This document shows positions 1 through 5,176 of a stretch of 5,592 nucleotides of DNA, in pieces. Source of the DNA: CAYSLC01 sp964431545. Its GTDB lineage: Bacteria > Desulfobacterota > Desulfobacteria > Desulfobacterales > JAABSP01. Where the stretch lies: the NCBI GenBank assembly GCA_964431545.1, contig CAYSLC010000300.1, positions 1-5,592 of the forward strand, read 5' to 3'. The notes beneath the pieces are model-generated. The model was not told the origin of the DNA and did no database searches. It was given only the letters and a program-made list of their open reading frames with translations. Position 1 is the first letter of the stretch, and every line of letters begins with the position of its first letter. Made by a program: the position numbers and the translations under genes.

Positions 1-1
1 C

Positions 2-892
2 GGCGAAAGCGGCACCGGCAAGGAGCTGGTGGCCCGGGCCATCCACGCCAACAGCAACCGAAAGGAGGGGGTCTTTTTCGCGGTGGACTGCGGGGCGTTG
101 TCGGAAAACCTCCTGGAGAGCGAACTCTTCGGCCATGTGAAGGGGGCGTTCACCGGGGCTCACCGGGACAAGGAGGGGATCTTCACCCAGGCCGACGGCG
201 GCACGGTATTCCTGGACGAGATCAGCAACATCTCCATCGAGATCCAGGGGAAACTGCTCCGGTTTCTGGAGACCCGGGAGCTGCTCCCCCTGGGGTCGAC
301 CCAGCGCCGCAAGGTGGATGTCCGGCTGGTCTTCGCCACCAACCAGGACCTGAAAAAGATGGTCGAGCGGGGTACCTTCCGGGAGGATTTCTACTACCGG
401 ATCTACGTCTACCCCATCGTCCTGCCGCCCCTTCGGGAGCGTAAAACCGACATTCTGCCCATCGCCTACCACTTTTTGGAGGATTTCAGCCGCCGCATGG
501 GAAAAGAGATCGACGGGATCGAAGAGACCGCCGTAAACCGGCTGACGGAACACCCCTGGCCGGGCAATGTCCGGCAGTTGCGCAACGCCATGGAACGGGC
601 GGTGATCCTCTGCGAGGGCAACGAGATCACCCTCCGGGAGCTGCCGCTTCTGGGGGACGGGGCCGGCGGCGACCCGCTCCTGGACGTGGTCCCAACCACC
701 AACGAGGAACTCAAGACCGCCAAAAAGGAGATCCGGGAACGGGCCATCCGGAAGGTGGAGCGCAATTTCCTCCTGAACGCCCTGGCCCAAAACGAGTGGA
801 ACGTCACCCGCGCCGCCGGGAACACCGGCATGCAGCGGACGCAGTTTCAGAAGTTGATGAAGAAATATGGGATCAGTGCGTCGGATGGGTGA
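2..892 (+). CDS. Sigma-54-dependent transcriptional activator, NtrC type, AAA+ and Fis-type HTH domains (5' partial)
   Basis: This is the C-terminal 296 residues of a bacterial enhancer-binding protein that hydrolyses ATP to remodel sigma-54 RNA polymerase at -24/-12 promoters. The reading frame is open from the first full codon, which starts the Walker A motif GESGTGKE (visible residues 1-8). The sigma-54 contact loop GAFTGA is at about 48-53, Walker B (FLDE) at about 70-73, the sensor I-like stretch FATNQ at about 111-115, the arginine-finger region REDFYYR at about 127-133, and WPGNVRQLRN (sensor II) follows. The tail from about residue 257 fits a Fis-type helix-turn-helix (NEWNVTRAAGNTGMQRTQFQ). 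All key motifs are intact, so the protein should be active. The N-terminal sensory domain lies outside the window; a receiver domain is likely but unseen, so no specific name is given. A sigma-54-like site lies about 2 kb downstream, but a link is speculative. Confidence 0.95.
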   Translation, partial: GESGTGKELVARAIHANSNRKEGVFFAVDCGALSENLLESELFGHVKGAFTGAHRDKEGIFTQADGGTVFLDEISNISIEIQGKLLRFLETRELLPLGSTQRRKVDVRLVFATNQDLKKMVERGTFREDFYYRIYVYPIVLPPLRERKTDILPIAYHFLEDFSRRMGKEIDGIEETAVNRLTEHPWPGNVRQLRNAMERAVILCEGNEITLRELPLLGDGAGGDPLLDVVPTTNEELKTAKKEIRERAIRKVERNFLLNALAQNEWNVTRAAGNTGMQRTQFQKLMKKYGISASDG

Positions 893-952
893 GGGATGGG
901 GCCGCAAGTTTGTCGCTCGGAATTAATAGAATCCTATTCCATCGGTACAAGA

Positions 953-1537
953 ATGGACTACTACACCAACAATTCCAACGCCTATTTCGAACAGACCGCC
1001 ACCGTGGACCCGTCCTCCTTTCTGGAACCCCTCGCGGAATCCCTCCCGCCGCCGGCCCGGATTCTGGACGTCGGCTGCGGCTCGGGAAGGGATCTCCTCT
1101 GGTTCAACCGGCGCGGATATGAGACCATCGGCTTCGAGGCCTCCCCCGGCCTCGCGGCCCTGGCAAGGTCCCATTCCGAAAGCCCGGTGATCGAAGGGGA
1201 TTTTGAAACCTTCGACTTCTCCACCCTTTCGGCGGATGCGATCCTGCTGATCGGTGCCCTGGTCCACCTCCCCCGCCATCGGATGCCCGAGGTCCTCGAA
1301 CGCATCACGAGGGCGCTCTCCCCCGGCGGCCATGTGCTGATTACCCTGAAACGGGGGGATGGCGACTTCACCGACGGCCACGGCAGGCGATTCTACCTCT
1401 GGCGGAGATCGGATCTCGAAGCCCGGTTCCGGGAGATGGGCTTCGGCGTATCGCGGTTCTTCGAGCAGGTATCCAAGATCCGAAGCGACGATGTGTGGCT
1501 TGGATATGTTCTTGAAAAATCAACCGTTGAATCCTAA
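953..1537 (+). CDS. Class I SAM-dependent methyltransferase
   Basis: A 194-residue protein with a single Rossmann-type methyltransferase domain. Motif I, ILDVGCGSGRD, lies at about residues 38-48 and is the S-adenosylmethionine-binding glycine loop. The acidic end of strand 2 is seen in TIGFEAS, the acidic motif II-like stretch in VIEGDFETFDF, and the post-motif segment in LSPGGHVLITLKRG. Length and motif order fit the Methyltransferase_11/25 group of small soluble enzymes; the methyl acceptor cannot be read from the sequence. I chose ATG 953 because MDYYTNNSNAYFEQT looks like the usual start of this group. An in-frame ATG at 896 would add 19 residues that look non-homologous and has a GAGGG directly abutting it, with no spacer. 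No clear Shine-Dalgarno precedes 953 either, so the start is less certain than the product. It lies 60 bp after the sigma-54 activator and may be co-transcribed with it. Confidence 0.85.
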   Translation: MDYYTNNSNAYFEQTATVDPSSFLEPLAESLPPPARILDVGCGSGRDLLWFNRRGYETIGFEASPGLAALARSHSESPVIEGDFETFDFSTLSADAILLIGALVHLPRHRMPEVLERITRALSPGGHVLITLKRGDGDFTDGHGRRFYLWRRSDLEARFREMGFGVSRFFEQVSKIRSDDVWLGYVLEKSTVES

Positions 1538-1571
1538 ACTTCAACCGCATTGAAGAAGGGAGGTGATGCCG

Positions 1572-1600
1572 TTGGACGTACCCATGGAGGAATCGGTATA
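1572..1600 (+). promoter_or_regulatory. Possible sigma-70 promoter for the DsrE-like gene
   Basis: TTGGAC at 1572-1577 is followed after 17 bp by GGTATA at 1595-1600 (TATAGG at 1597-1602 is the alternative, with a 19-bp spacer). Only a moderate match. It sits in the 111-bp gap between the methyltransferase and the DsrE-like gene, about 50 bp before the ATG, so separate transcription of the DsrE-like gene is plausible but not shown. Confidence 0.3.
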
Positions 1601-1637
1601 GGTTCGCAGAAATTTATGTCCGCATCTCTAACATGAC

Positions 1638-1643
1638 TGGAGG
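1638..1643 (+). promoter_or_regulatory. Ribosome binding site of the DsrE-like selenoprotein gene
   Basis: TGGAGG lies 5 nt before ATG 1649 and fixes that start codon. Confidence 0.75.
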
Positions 1644-1648
1644 CTATT

Positions 1649-1999
1649 ATGGCGAACTTTCTATTCACACTGAGCCGTAACGACAACGAAGCGGCCACCA
1701 GATGTTTCCAATTTGCGAAGATTTCCCACTCCAAAGGTCATCAGACAAATATCTTCCTCATTGACGACGGTGTATTGTGGGGAGATTCCACAAGAGACCT
1801 GAACGCAAAAACCGCCACGGGTGACTGCCCCAACGATTACCTTCCTTATCTGATCGAACATCAAATCCCCATCGGCGTCTGAATTCCGTGTGCGAATGCC
1901 CGTCAGGTTGACGAGGCAAAATTCTCTTCGAACATGGTCATGGACGGTGGTCCTCATCTGATCGACCTGGCCGCCGAAGCCAAGGTGTTCAACTTCTAG
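1649..1999 (+). CDS. DsrE-family sulfur-transfer-like selenoprotein (UGA 1880-1882 read as selenocysteine)
   Basis: A 116-residue DsrE/DsrF-like protein. These small cytoplasmic proteins bind sulfur as a persulfide on a conserved Cys and pass it on in sulfur metabolism. The first 77 residues (start MANFLFTLSRNDNEAATRCF, then NIFLIDDGVLWG and TGDCPNDYLPYLI) have the family fold pattern. Translation then meets TGA at codon 78, in the frame IGV-[UGA]-IPCANARQVDE, where relatives have Cys in a CxxCA-type motif. The frame continues with family-like sequence (DGGPHLIDLAAEAKVFNF) to TAG at 1997-1999, giving the normal family length, which a chance readthrough would not do. A SECIS-like hairpin follows the TGA. 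I conclude that TGA encodes Sec in a UxxC redox motif. The alternative is a point-mutated pseudogene, but the tail shows no decay. A good Shine-Dalgarno supports the ATG. Selenoprotein DsrE-like members are, from memory, known in Desulfobacterota. Confidence 0.88.
1898..1917 (+). promoter_or_regulatory. SECIS-like hairpin of the DsrE-like selenoprotein gene
   Basis: GCC-CGTC pairs with GACG-A-GGC (one bulged A at 1914), making a 7-bp stem around the loop AGGTT at 1905-1909. The loop starts after 22 nt from the end of the TGA at 1880-1882. Bacterial SECIS elements lie within the coding region just after the UGA and carry G at the start of a small apical loop; the loop of E. coli fdhF, AGGUCU, is very similar. 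The element would recruit SelB carrying Sec-tRNA. Confidence 0.75.
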
Positions 2000-2376
2000 C
2001 TTCAAATGTCCATCAGCGACCGTAACGGGGCATCGTGGGCAGAATCGGGTTCGACCGCCGGCTTTGCCCAAAGCTTTCGCGCTATCCAATGAACGATTAA
2101 AATAAAGGAGAACAATTCTTCACCATCCCCATGGACCTGGCCGACCCGCCGCCCGGCACCCGGAAAAACGATCCGAATGCCCGTGGGTCCGGTCAGGCCC
2201 ATGCTTTCTTCTTTTGGCCCAAAACCTCTTATCCCGATGGGCGGGCGCATATGAGAAAAACGAGTCCTGTTGATCGGCACGATCTGTTCCATTGTTCTGT
2301 TCTCTTTGAATCCACCGGGAACCTGCAATGAAACAGATGGTGCGTACACCATAAGCACATCTTACAAAAGCCTGCT
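2000..2376. other. Intergenic stretch with no supported gene
   Basis: No recognisable protein is encoded here on either strand. A 66-codon ORF (2131-2331) is Pro/Arg-rich and resembles nothing I know; an AAAGGAG at 2104-2110 is 20 nt from its ATG, too far to serve it. A weak hairpin (GCTTT 2061-2065, loop GCCC, AAAGC 2070-2074, then TTT) could end DsrE-gene transcription. A 6-bp palindromic hairpin (ATGGTG 2337-2342, loop CGTA, CACCAT 2347-2352) is also present. The stretch runs into the receiver-domain remnant and looks like eroded former coding sequence. Confidence 0.5.
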
Positions 2377-2571
2377 CTCCACTCCGGAACAGACCGAACC
2401 GACATTCCGTTTATCATCTGCACGGGGTTCAGCGAGAAAATAGACGCCGGGAAAACCGACAGCTTGGGCATAGAGGCGGTCTTGATGAAACCGATCATCA
2501 AATCCGAAATGGCCAAAGAGATCCGGAAAGTACTTGGCGGGGCACAAAAGAGGGGGGACGGGTATAATTGA
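2377..2571 (+). pseudogene. Remnant: C-terminal half of a response-regulator receiver domain
   Basis: The frame ending at TGA 2569-2571 reads TDIPFIICTGFSEKIDAGKT and then SLGIEAVLMKPIIKSEMAKE, IRKVLGG. This is the second half of a receiver (CheY-like) domain of the type found at the end of hybrid sensor histidine kinases: strand 4 with the conserved Thr (CTGFS) and strand 5 with the conserved Lys (LMKP). The phosphoacceptor Asp, the acidic pair and any kinase domain are missing. The frame upstream is stopped by TGA at 2329-2331 and has no start codon or ribosome site. I read it as the 3' end of a deleted hybrid kinase gene; its resemblance ends upstream near 2377. The left boundary is approximate. 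Confidence 0.65.
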
Positions 2572-2642
2572 TCCCAGCCAATGTCGGGTGGACCCGAGGG
2601 AACCGTTTTGCGCCATCGATCATCGAAATTCGGACGAAGTGA

Positions 2643-2909
2643 CACCGATCTCCATACACTGTATCTTTTCTAAATACACTCAGCCCCCACCACTGCCATT
2701 CCCCATCCTTCACGACCGACGCGCCCGACATTCCCGCTGAACTGTACCTCAACCAGATACACTCCCCGGCCGCCGCCATATCCAGCAAAACCCGTTTTCC
2801 CTTTGAAATCGAGTCATTAAACAAAACCCTCTCCTCTGGCACGCTCCGTGCTATGTACGAAGACAACGAAAACGACATGAAACAGATTTCAAACATCTTC
2901 AATGTATAA
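2643..2909 (+). other. Unidentified open stretch without a start codon, possible gene remnant
   Basis: An 88-codon stretch is open between TGA 2640-2642 and TAA 2907-2909. Its second half has protein-like character (RFPFEIESLNKTLSSGTLRA, then MYEDNENDMKQISNIFNV), but no start codon occurs early, no ribosome site is visible and I recognise no family. The only internal ATGs lie in the last 20 codons. It may be the tail of a decayed gene or chance. The sigma-54-like promoter site of the next gene lies inside it, which speaks for a non-coding role today. Confidence 0.3.
2837..2851 (+). promoter_or_regulatory. Candidate sigma-54 (-24/-12) promoter of the twin-receiver gene
   Basis: TGGCAC at 2837-2842, 5 nt, then GTGC at 2848-2851 match the consensus TGGCAC-N5-TTGC with one mismatch. 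The invariant GG (2838-2839) and GC (2850-2851) are 12 nt apart, as required. Transcription would start near 2863, leaving about 62 nt of leader before ATG 2925. The gene is downstream in the same orientation and a sigma-54 activator is encoded at the window start. No upstream activator sites were identified. Confidence 0.5.
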
Positions 2910-2910
2910 T

Positions 2911-2917
2911 AAGGAGG
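2911..2917 (+). promoter_or_regulatory. Ribosome binding site of the twin-receiver gene
   Basis: AAGGAGG, a full match to the anti-Shine-Dalgarno core, lies 7 nt before ATG 2925 and fixes the start. It predicts strong translation. Confidence 0.85.
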
Positions 2918-2924
2918 AAACACC

Positions 2925-4358
2925 ATGGAAACCAAAGCCAAAGTCATCGTGGTCGACGACGAGGAACGCATCTGCCGCAACGTGGAGAAGATCCTCCAGA
3001 AACAAAATTATGACGTAACCCGGGCCACCAGCGCCCAGGAAGCCCTGGACAAGATGGCCCAGGATTCCTACTCGCTGCTCATCTCCGACATCGTGATGCC
3101 CGGCCAGAACGGGCTGGAACTGCTCAAGATGGCCAAGGAGAACTGGCCCCTGACCAAGGCCGTGATGATGACCGCCTACGCCTCCACGGACACGGCCATG
3201 AAGGCCATCCGGCTGGGGGCATTGGATTACCTGCCCAAACCCTTCACCCCGGATGAACTTCGGGGAACGGTGGAAAAGGCCCTTTCCGGCGAAATGGTGG
3301 AAGTCGAACCGGCGCCCGAAGAGCGGGAGGCCATCAACGTCATCGACGTGGACATGCCCTTCGACCCCGACGAGGTCGCCAAGGCGACCGGGCAGGATTA
3401 TGTCGATACCCTGGGCCGGTCGGACATGCCCACGGTGACGGCCCCGTCCCCCGAAACCCTGGAGCATTACTGCGCCGTGGGCGACATGGTCTGCGACATC
3501 TACAAGAAGCTCGGCGCCACCTGCAAAGGCGGGGTGAAGTCACAGATCTGCCCCCAGAAGTCGGGCAAGAAGAAAAAAGGGGCGGCCAAGAAAAAGTCCG
3601 CGGCCAAGTCCCGGAAGATGATCGGCATCGATATGCCCTTCGATTACAACGAGGTGGTCGCCGTCACCGGCCCGGAATACGTCCAGAACCTCCACGGCGA
3701 GGGCATCTCCTTCGTGCCCTACGACCAGTTGAAGGAACGGGTCCAGACCCGGGGCCGAAAGCCGGCTTCGACGCCCGTGTCGGTCCCCGAGAACGTGGAA
3801 AAGCTGGTGGGCGTGGACATGCCCTTCGATTTCGAGGAGGTCTCGGCCGCCGCCGGCCCGGAGTACGCCATGAACCTGACGCCGGACGGCGCAAGCCCCC
3901 TGCCCTATGAGCAGCTCAAGGCCAACTTCCACGGCATGAAGGGCGCGGAGGAAGGGGACGTTCAAACGCCCGTCGCCCAGTGGGACGCCGAATCCGCCCC
4001 CATCCTGGTCATCGACGACGAGGTGGCGGTCAACAACAACATCCGGAAAATCCTGACCAAAAAAGGGTTCAGCGTGGATCAGGCGACCACCAAGGAGGAA
4101 GCCCTCCAGAAGATCGACGAGCGGGATTACGCCATCGCCCTGCTCGATCTCAAGATCCCGGGCGTCCGGGGGCTGGAGCTGCTCCAGGCCATCCGGGAAA
4201 AGAACCCGAAGACCCAGGTGGTCATCGTCACCGGATACGCCAGCATCGACACCGCCGTGGAGGGGGCCCGCATGGGGGCCGTGGGCTACCTGCCCAAGCC
4301 CTTCACGCCGGATGAGATCCGACAGGCGACCGGAGAGGCCCTCCGCCTGGCCGCCTAA
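2925..4358 (+). CDS. Twin-receiver response regulator with triplicated DMPFD repeat and Cys/Lys-rich linker
   Basis: A 477-residue soluble protein with two CheY-like receiver domains and no recognisable output domain. Receiver 1 (about 4-120) has the acidic pair D11/D12, phosphoacceptor D55 (ISDIVMPG), T83 and K105 (LPKPFTPDE). Receiver 2 (about 358-474) has D364/D365, D408 (LLDLKIPG), T436 and K458 (LPKPFTPDE). Both sets are complete, so both may be phosphorylated. Between them the motif [V/I]DMPFDxxEV, followed by G-x-[DE]-Y, occurs three times (starting near 142, 235 and 297); copies 2 and 3 also share a PY[DE]QLK tail. A segment with C183, C190, C200 and C209 is followed by a Lys-rich stretch (213-231). 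No DNA-binding, kinase or enzymatic domain is visible, so the output may be protein-protein contact or phosphotransfer. No partner kinase is adjacent. The Cys cluster could bind metal or act as a redox sensor; that is conjecture. Confidence 0.93.
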   Translation: METKAKVIVVDDEERICRNVEKILQKQNYDVTRATSAQEALDKMAQDSYSLLISDIVMPGQNGLELLKMAKENWPLTKAVMMTAYASTDTAMKAIRLGALDYLPKPFTPDELRGTVEKALSGEMVEVEPAPEEREAINVIDVDMPFDPDEVAKATGQDYVDTLGRSDMPTVTAPSPETLEHYCAVGDMVCDIYKKLGATCKGGVKSQICPQKSGKKKKGAAKKKSAAKSRKMIGIDMPFDYNEVVAVTGPEYVQNLHGEGISFVPYDQLKERVQTRGRKPASTPVSVPENVEKLVGVDMPFDFEEVSAAAGPEYAMNLTPDGASPLPYEQLKANFHGMKGAEEGDVQTPVAQWDAESAPILVIDDEVAVNNNIRKILTKKGFSVDQATTKEEALQKIDERDYAIALLDLKIPGVRGLELLQAIREKNPKTQVVIVTGYASIDTAVEGARMGAVGYLPKPFTPDEIRQATGEALRLAA

Positions 4359-4381
4359 GCCCCCGCCATCCTATAGACCCC

Positions 4382-4408
4382 GGAGGAAGGCCGCCCCGGC
4401 CTTCCTCC
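4382..4408 (+). terminator. Strong hairpin terminator after the twin-receiver gene
   Basis: GGAGGAAGGCC (4382-4392) pairs perfectly with GGCCTTCCTCC (4398-4408), an 11-bp GC-rich stem with loop GCCCC. It begins 24 nt after the stop codon. The T tract after it is weak (CCTTT), so it may work as a factor-assisted or bidirectional terminator. It separates this gene from the HdrA transcript. Confidence 0.75.
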
Positions 4409-4603
4409 CCTTTCCGGGAAACCGCCTCAACCCGCTGATCTCGGTTCGTTTCCTCTTCTCCGCTCCAAAAAGTGAACGCCATTTTTCGGACCTATCCCAA
4501 TTCGGTGGGGTTTCTGCCTCATCTATCCGATTTTATTTCATTCCAAAAACTTACCCGCCCCCAGATCGACGACGCCCTTCCGTTGGACGGGTGCGAATGG
4601 GTA
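4409..4603. other. Intergenic stretch upstream of the HdrA promoter
   Basis: No gene is supported. The upstream open frame that runs from 4312 into HdrA crosses the terminator and promoter, so it is an accident of missing stops. The stretch is visibly richer in A and T than the flanking genes, as expected for a regulatory region. Confidence 0.5.
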
Positions 4604-4632
4604 TTGACAATCTCAAATTATACAACTATTTT
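4604..4632 (+). promoter_or_regulatory. Near-consensus sigma-70 promoter of the HdrA fragment
   Basis: TTGACA (4604-4609) is a perfect -35 box; a 17-bp spacer leads to TATTTT (4627-4632) as -10. Transcription would start near 4639. Just downstream lie an inverted repeat GTTTG-TCAAC-CAAAC (4641-4655) and a tandem 8-bp repeat TACGCAAT (4665-4680), either of which could be an operator. The spacing and perfect -35 make this the best housekeeping-type promoter in the window. Confidence 0.7.
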
Positions 4633-4664
4633 ACCCCTTTGTTTGTCAACCAAACCCATACCTT

Positions 4665-4680
4665 TACGCAATTACGCAAT
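4665..4680 (+). repeat. Tandem 8-bp direct repeat in the HdrA leader
   Basis: TACGCAAT occurs twice head to tail (4665-4672, 4673-4680), between the presumed transcription start and the ribosome site. It could be a regulator half-site pair or chance. Confidence 0.5.
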
Positions 4681-4698
4681 GATGGGAGCATGAAACAA

Positions 4699-5076
4699 AT
4701 GGCAAAGGAAGTAATCGGCTCCGTCCTGGTCGTGGGCGGCGGAATCGCCGGGATGCGTTCGGCCCTCGACCTGGCCAATTCAGGATACTACGTTTATCTG
4801 CTGGAGAAATCCCCCTCCATAGGCGGCGTCATGTCGCAACTCGACAAAACCTTTCCCACCAACGACTGCGCGATGTGAATCATCTCCCCCGTACTGGTCG
4901 AGGTCGGCCGGCACCTGAACATTGAGTTGATCACCTACGCGGACCTGGAATCCGTCGAGGGCGAGCCCGGGAACTTCAAGGTCAAGGTTCGCAAACGCCC
5001 CCGCTACATTATCGAGGACCGATGCACCGGCTGCGGCGCTTGCGTCGAAAACTGCCCGGTTCGAATGTCCGCATGA
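4699..5076 (+). CDS. hdrA: HdrA N-terminal fragment, selenoprotein (UGA 4876-4878 read as selenocysteine), 3'-truncated
   Basis: The first 125 residues of HdrA, the FAD- and iron-sulfur-containing subunit of heterodisulfide reductase-type complexes, which split electron pairs between high- and low-potential acceptors in the cytoplasm. The FAD loop GGGIAG is at residues 13-18, followed by the HdrA signature LDKTFPTNDCAM. TGA then stands at codon 60, where relatives have Cys or Sec (usually NDCSM-C/U-I), and the frame continues with IISPVLVEVGRHLNIEL, EGEPGNFKVKVRK and a ferredoxin motif CTGCGACVENCPV (Cys 109, 112, 115, 119). Four residues later comes TGA 5074-5076, whereas full HdrA has some 650 residues or more. 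Family resemblance ends right at CPV, where an inverted-repeat element begins shortly after. The fragment is thus probably a remnant of a formerly complete gene, although promoter and SECIS are intact. Start 4699 (MAKEV) is preferred over 4690, since GGGAG (4684-4688) is 10 nt from 4699 but only 1 nt from 4690. Confidence 0.85.
4891..4914 (+). promoter_or_regulatory. SECIS-like hairpin of the HdrA fragment
   Basis: CTGGTCG (4894-4900) pairs with CGGCCGG (4905-4911), with two G-U pairs, around loop AGGT (4901-4904). GT/AC pairs outside one A-C mismatch extend it to 4891-4914. The loop begins 22 nt after the TGA at 4876-4878, the same distance and the same loop start as in the DsrE-like gene. 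This supports decoding of the UGA as Sec by SelB. Confidence 0.72.
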
Positions 5077-5078
5077 AT

Positions 5079-5153
5079 GCGGTGAATGGTGGGTCGTGGA
5101 TAGCCGCTTGTGATCCGCCGCTTCCCACGAAGCACCCGCCACTCATTCACCGC
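5079..5153. repeat. Imperfect inverted repeat at the HdrA truncation point
   Basis: The outer arms pair perfectly over 10 bp (GCGGTGAATG 5079-5088 with CATTCACCGC 5144-5153). Inner blocks GGGTCGTGG (5091-5099) and CCACG...ACCC (5125-5137) pair with a 4-nt bulge. The loop of about 25 nt holds a direct repeat GCCGCTT (5103-5109, 5117-5123). It fills the gap between the truncated HdrA frame and NuoE. It may be a small palindromic repeat or MITE-like insertion, a deletion scar, or a terminator (ACTTTT follows at 5158-5163). No target-site duplication is obvious. Confidence 0.65.
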
Positions 5154-5163
5154 GCTTACTTTT

Positions 5164-5170
5164 GGGAGAG
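5164..5170 (+). promoter_or_regulatory. Ribosome binding site of the NuoE-like gene
   Basis: GGGAGAG lies 6 nt before ATG 5177 and supports that start, just beyond the inverted repeat. Confidence 0.6.
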
Positions 5171-5176
5171 ACACCG

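Noticed and set aside
896..952. Upstream ATG at 896 as the start of the methyltransferase.
   Set aside because: The extra 19 residues do not look like the family, and the GAGGG before it has no spacing to the ATG. A small inverted repeat AATAG-AATC-CTATT (925-938) there fits an intergenic region better.
1566..1601. Tiny ORF of 11 codons preceded by GGGAGGTG, possible leader peptide.
   Set aside because: The ribosome-site-like sequence abuts the ATG with no spacing, and no attenuator-like structure follows.
2131..2331. 66-codon ORF on the + strand, in frame with the receiver remnant across TGA 2329-2331, so possibly a third selenoprotein.
   Set aside because: The protein upstream is low-complexity and unlike any kinase or receiver. 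The nearby hairpin loop (2343-2346) is only 11 nt from the TGA and lacks AGGT, so the SECIS geometry of the other two is not met.
2563..2568. Perfect TATAAT, possible -10 box.
   Set aside because: No -35-like hexamer at 16-18 bp upstream; TTGGCG (2534-2539) is 23 bp away. No gene start follows at a sensible distance.
2498..2980. 160-codon ORF on the - strand.
   Set aside because: It overlaps the start of the twin-receiver gene and the receiver remnant, has no recognisable domain, and its sequence is that expected from the antisense of those regions.
2889..3965. Long antisense ORFs (192 and 141 codons) opposite the twin-receiver gene.
   Set aside because: They are His/Gly/Arg-rich mirror frames of a GC-rich coding sequence; the sense strand has clear domains and a perfect ribosome site.
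4312..4698. Open frame running from 4312 into HdrA, suggesting a longer HdrA.
   Set aside because: It overlaps the end of the twin-receiver gene, crosses a strong terminator hairpin and the promoter, and its translation is unlike HdrA.
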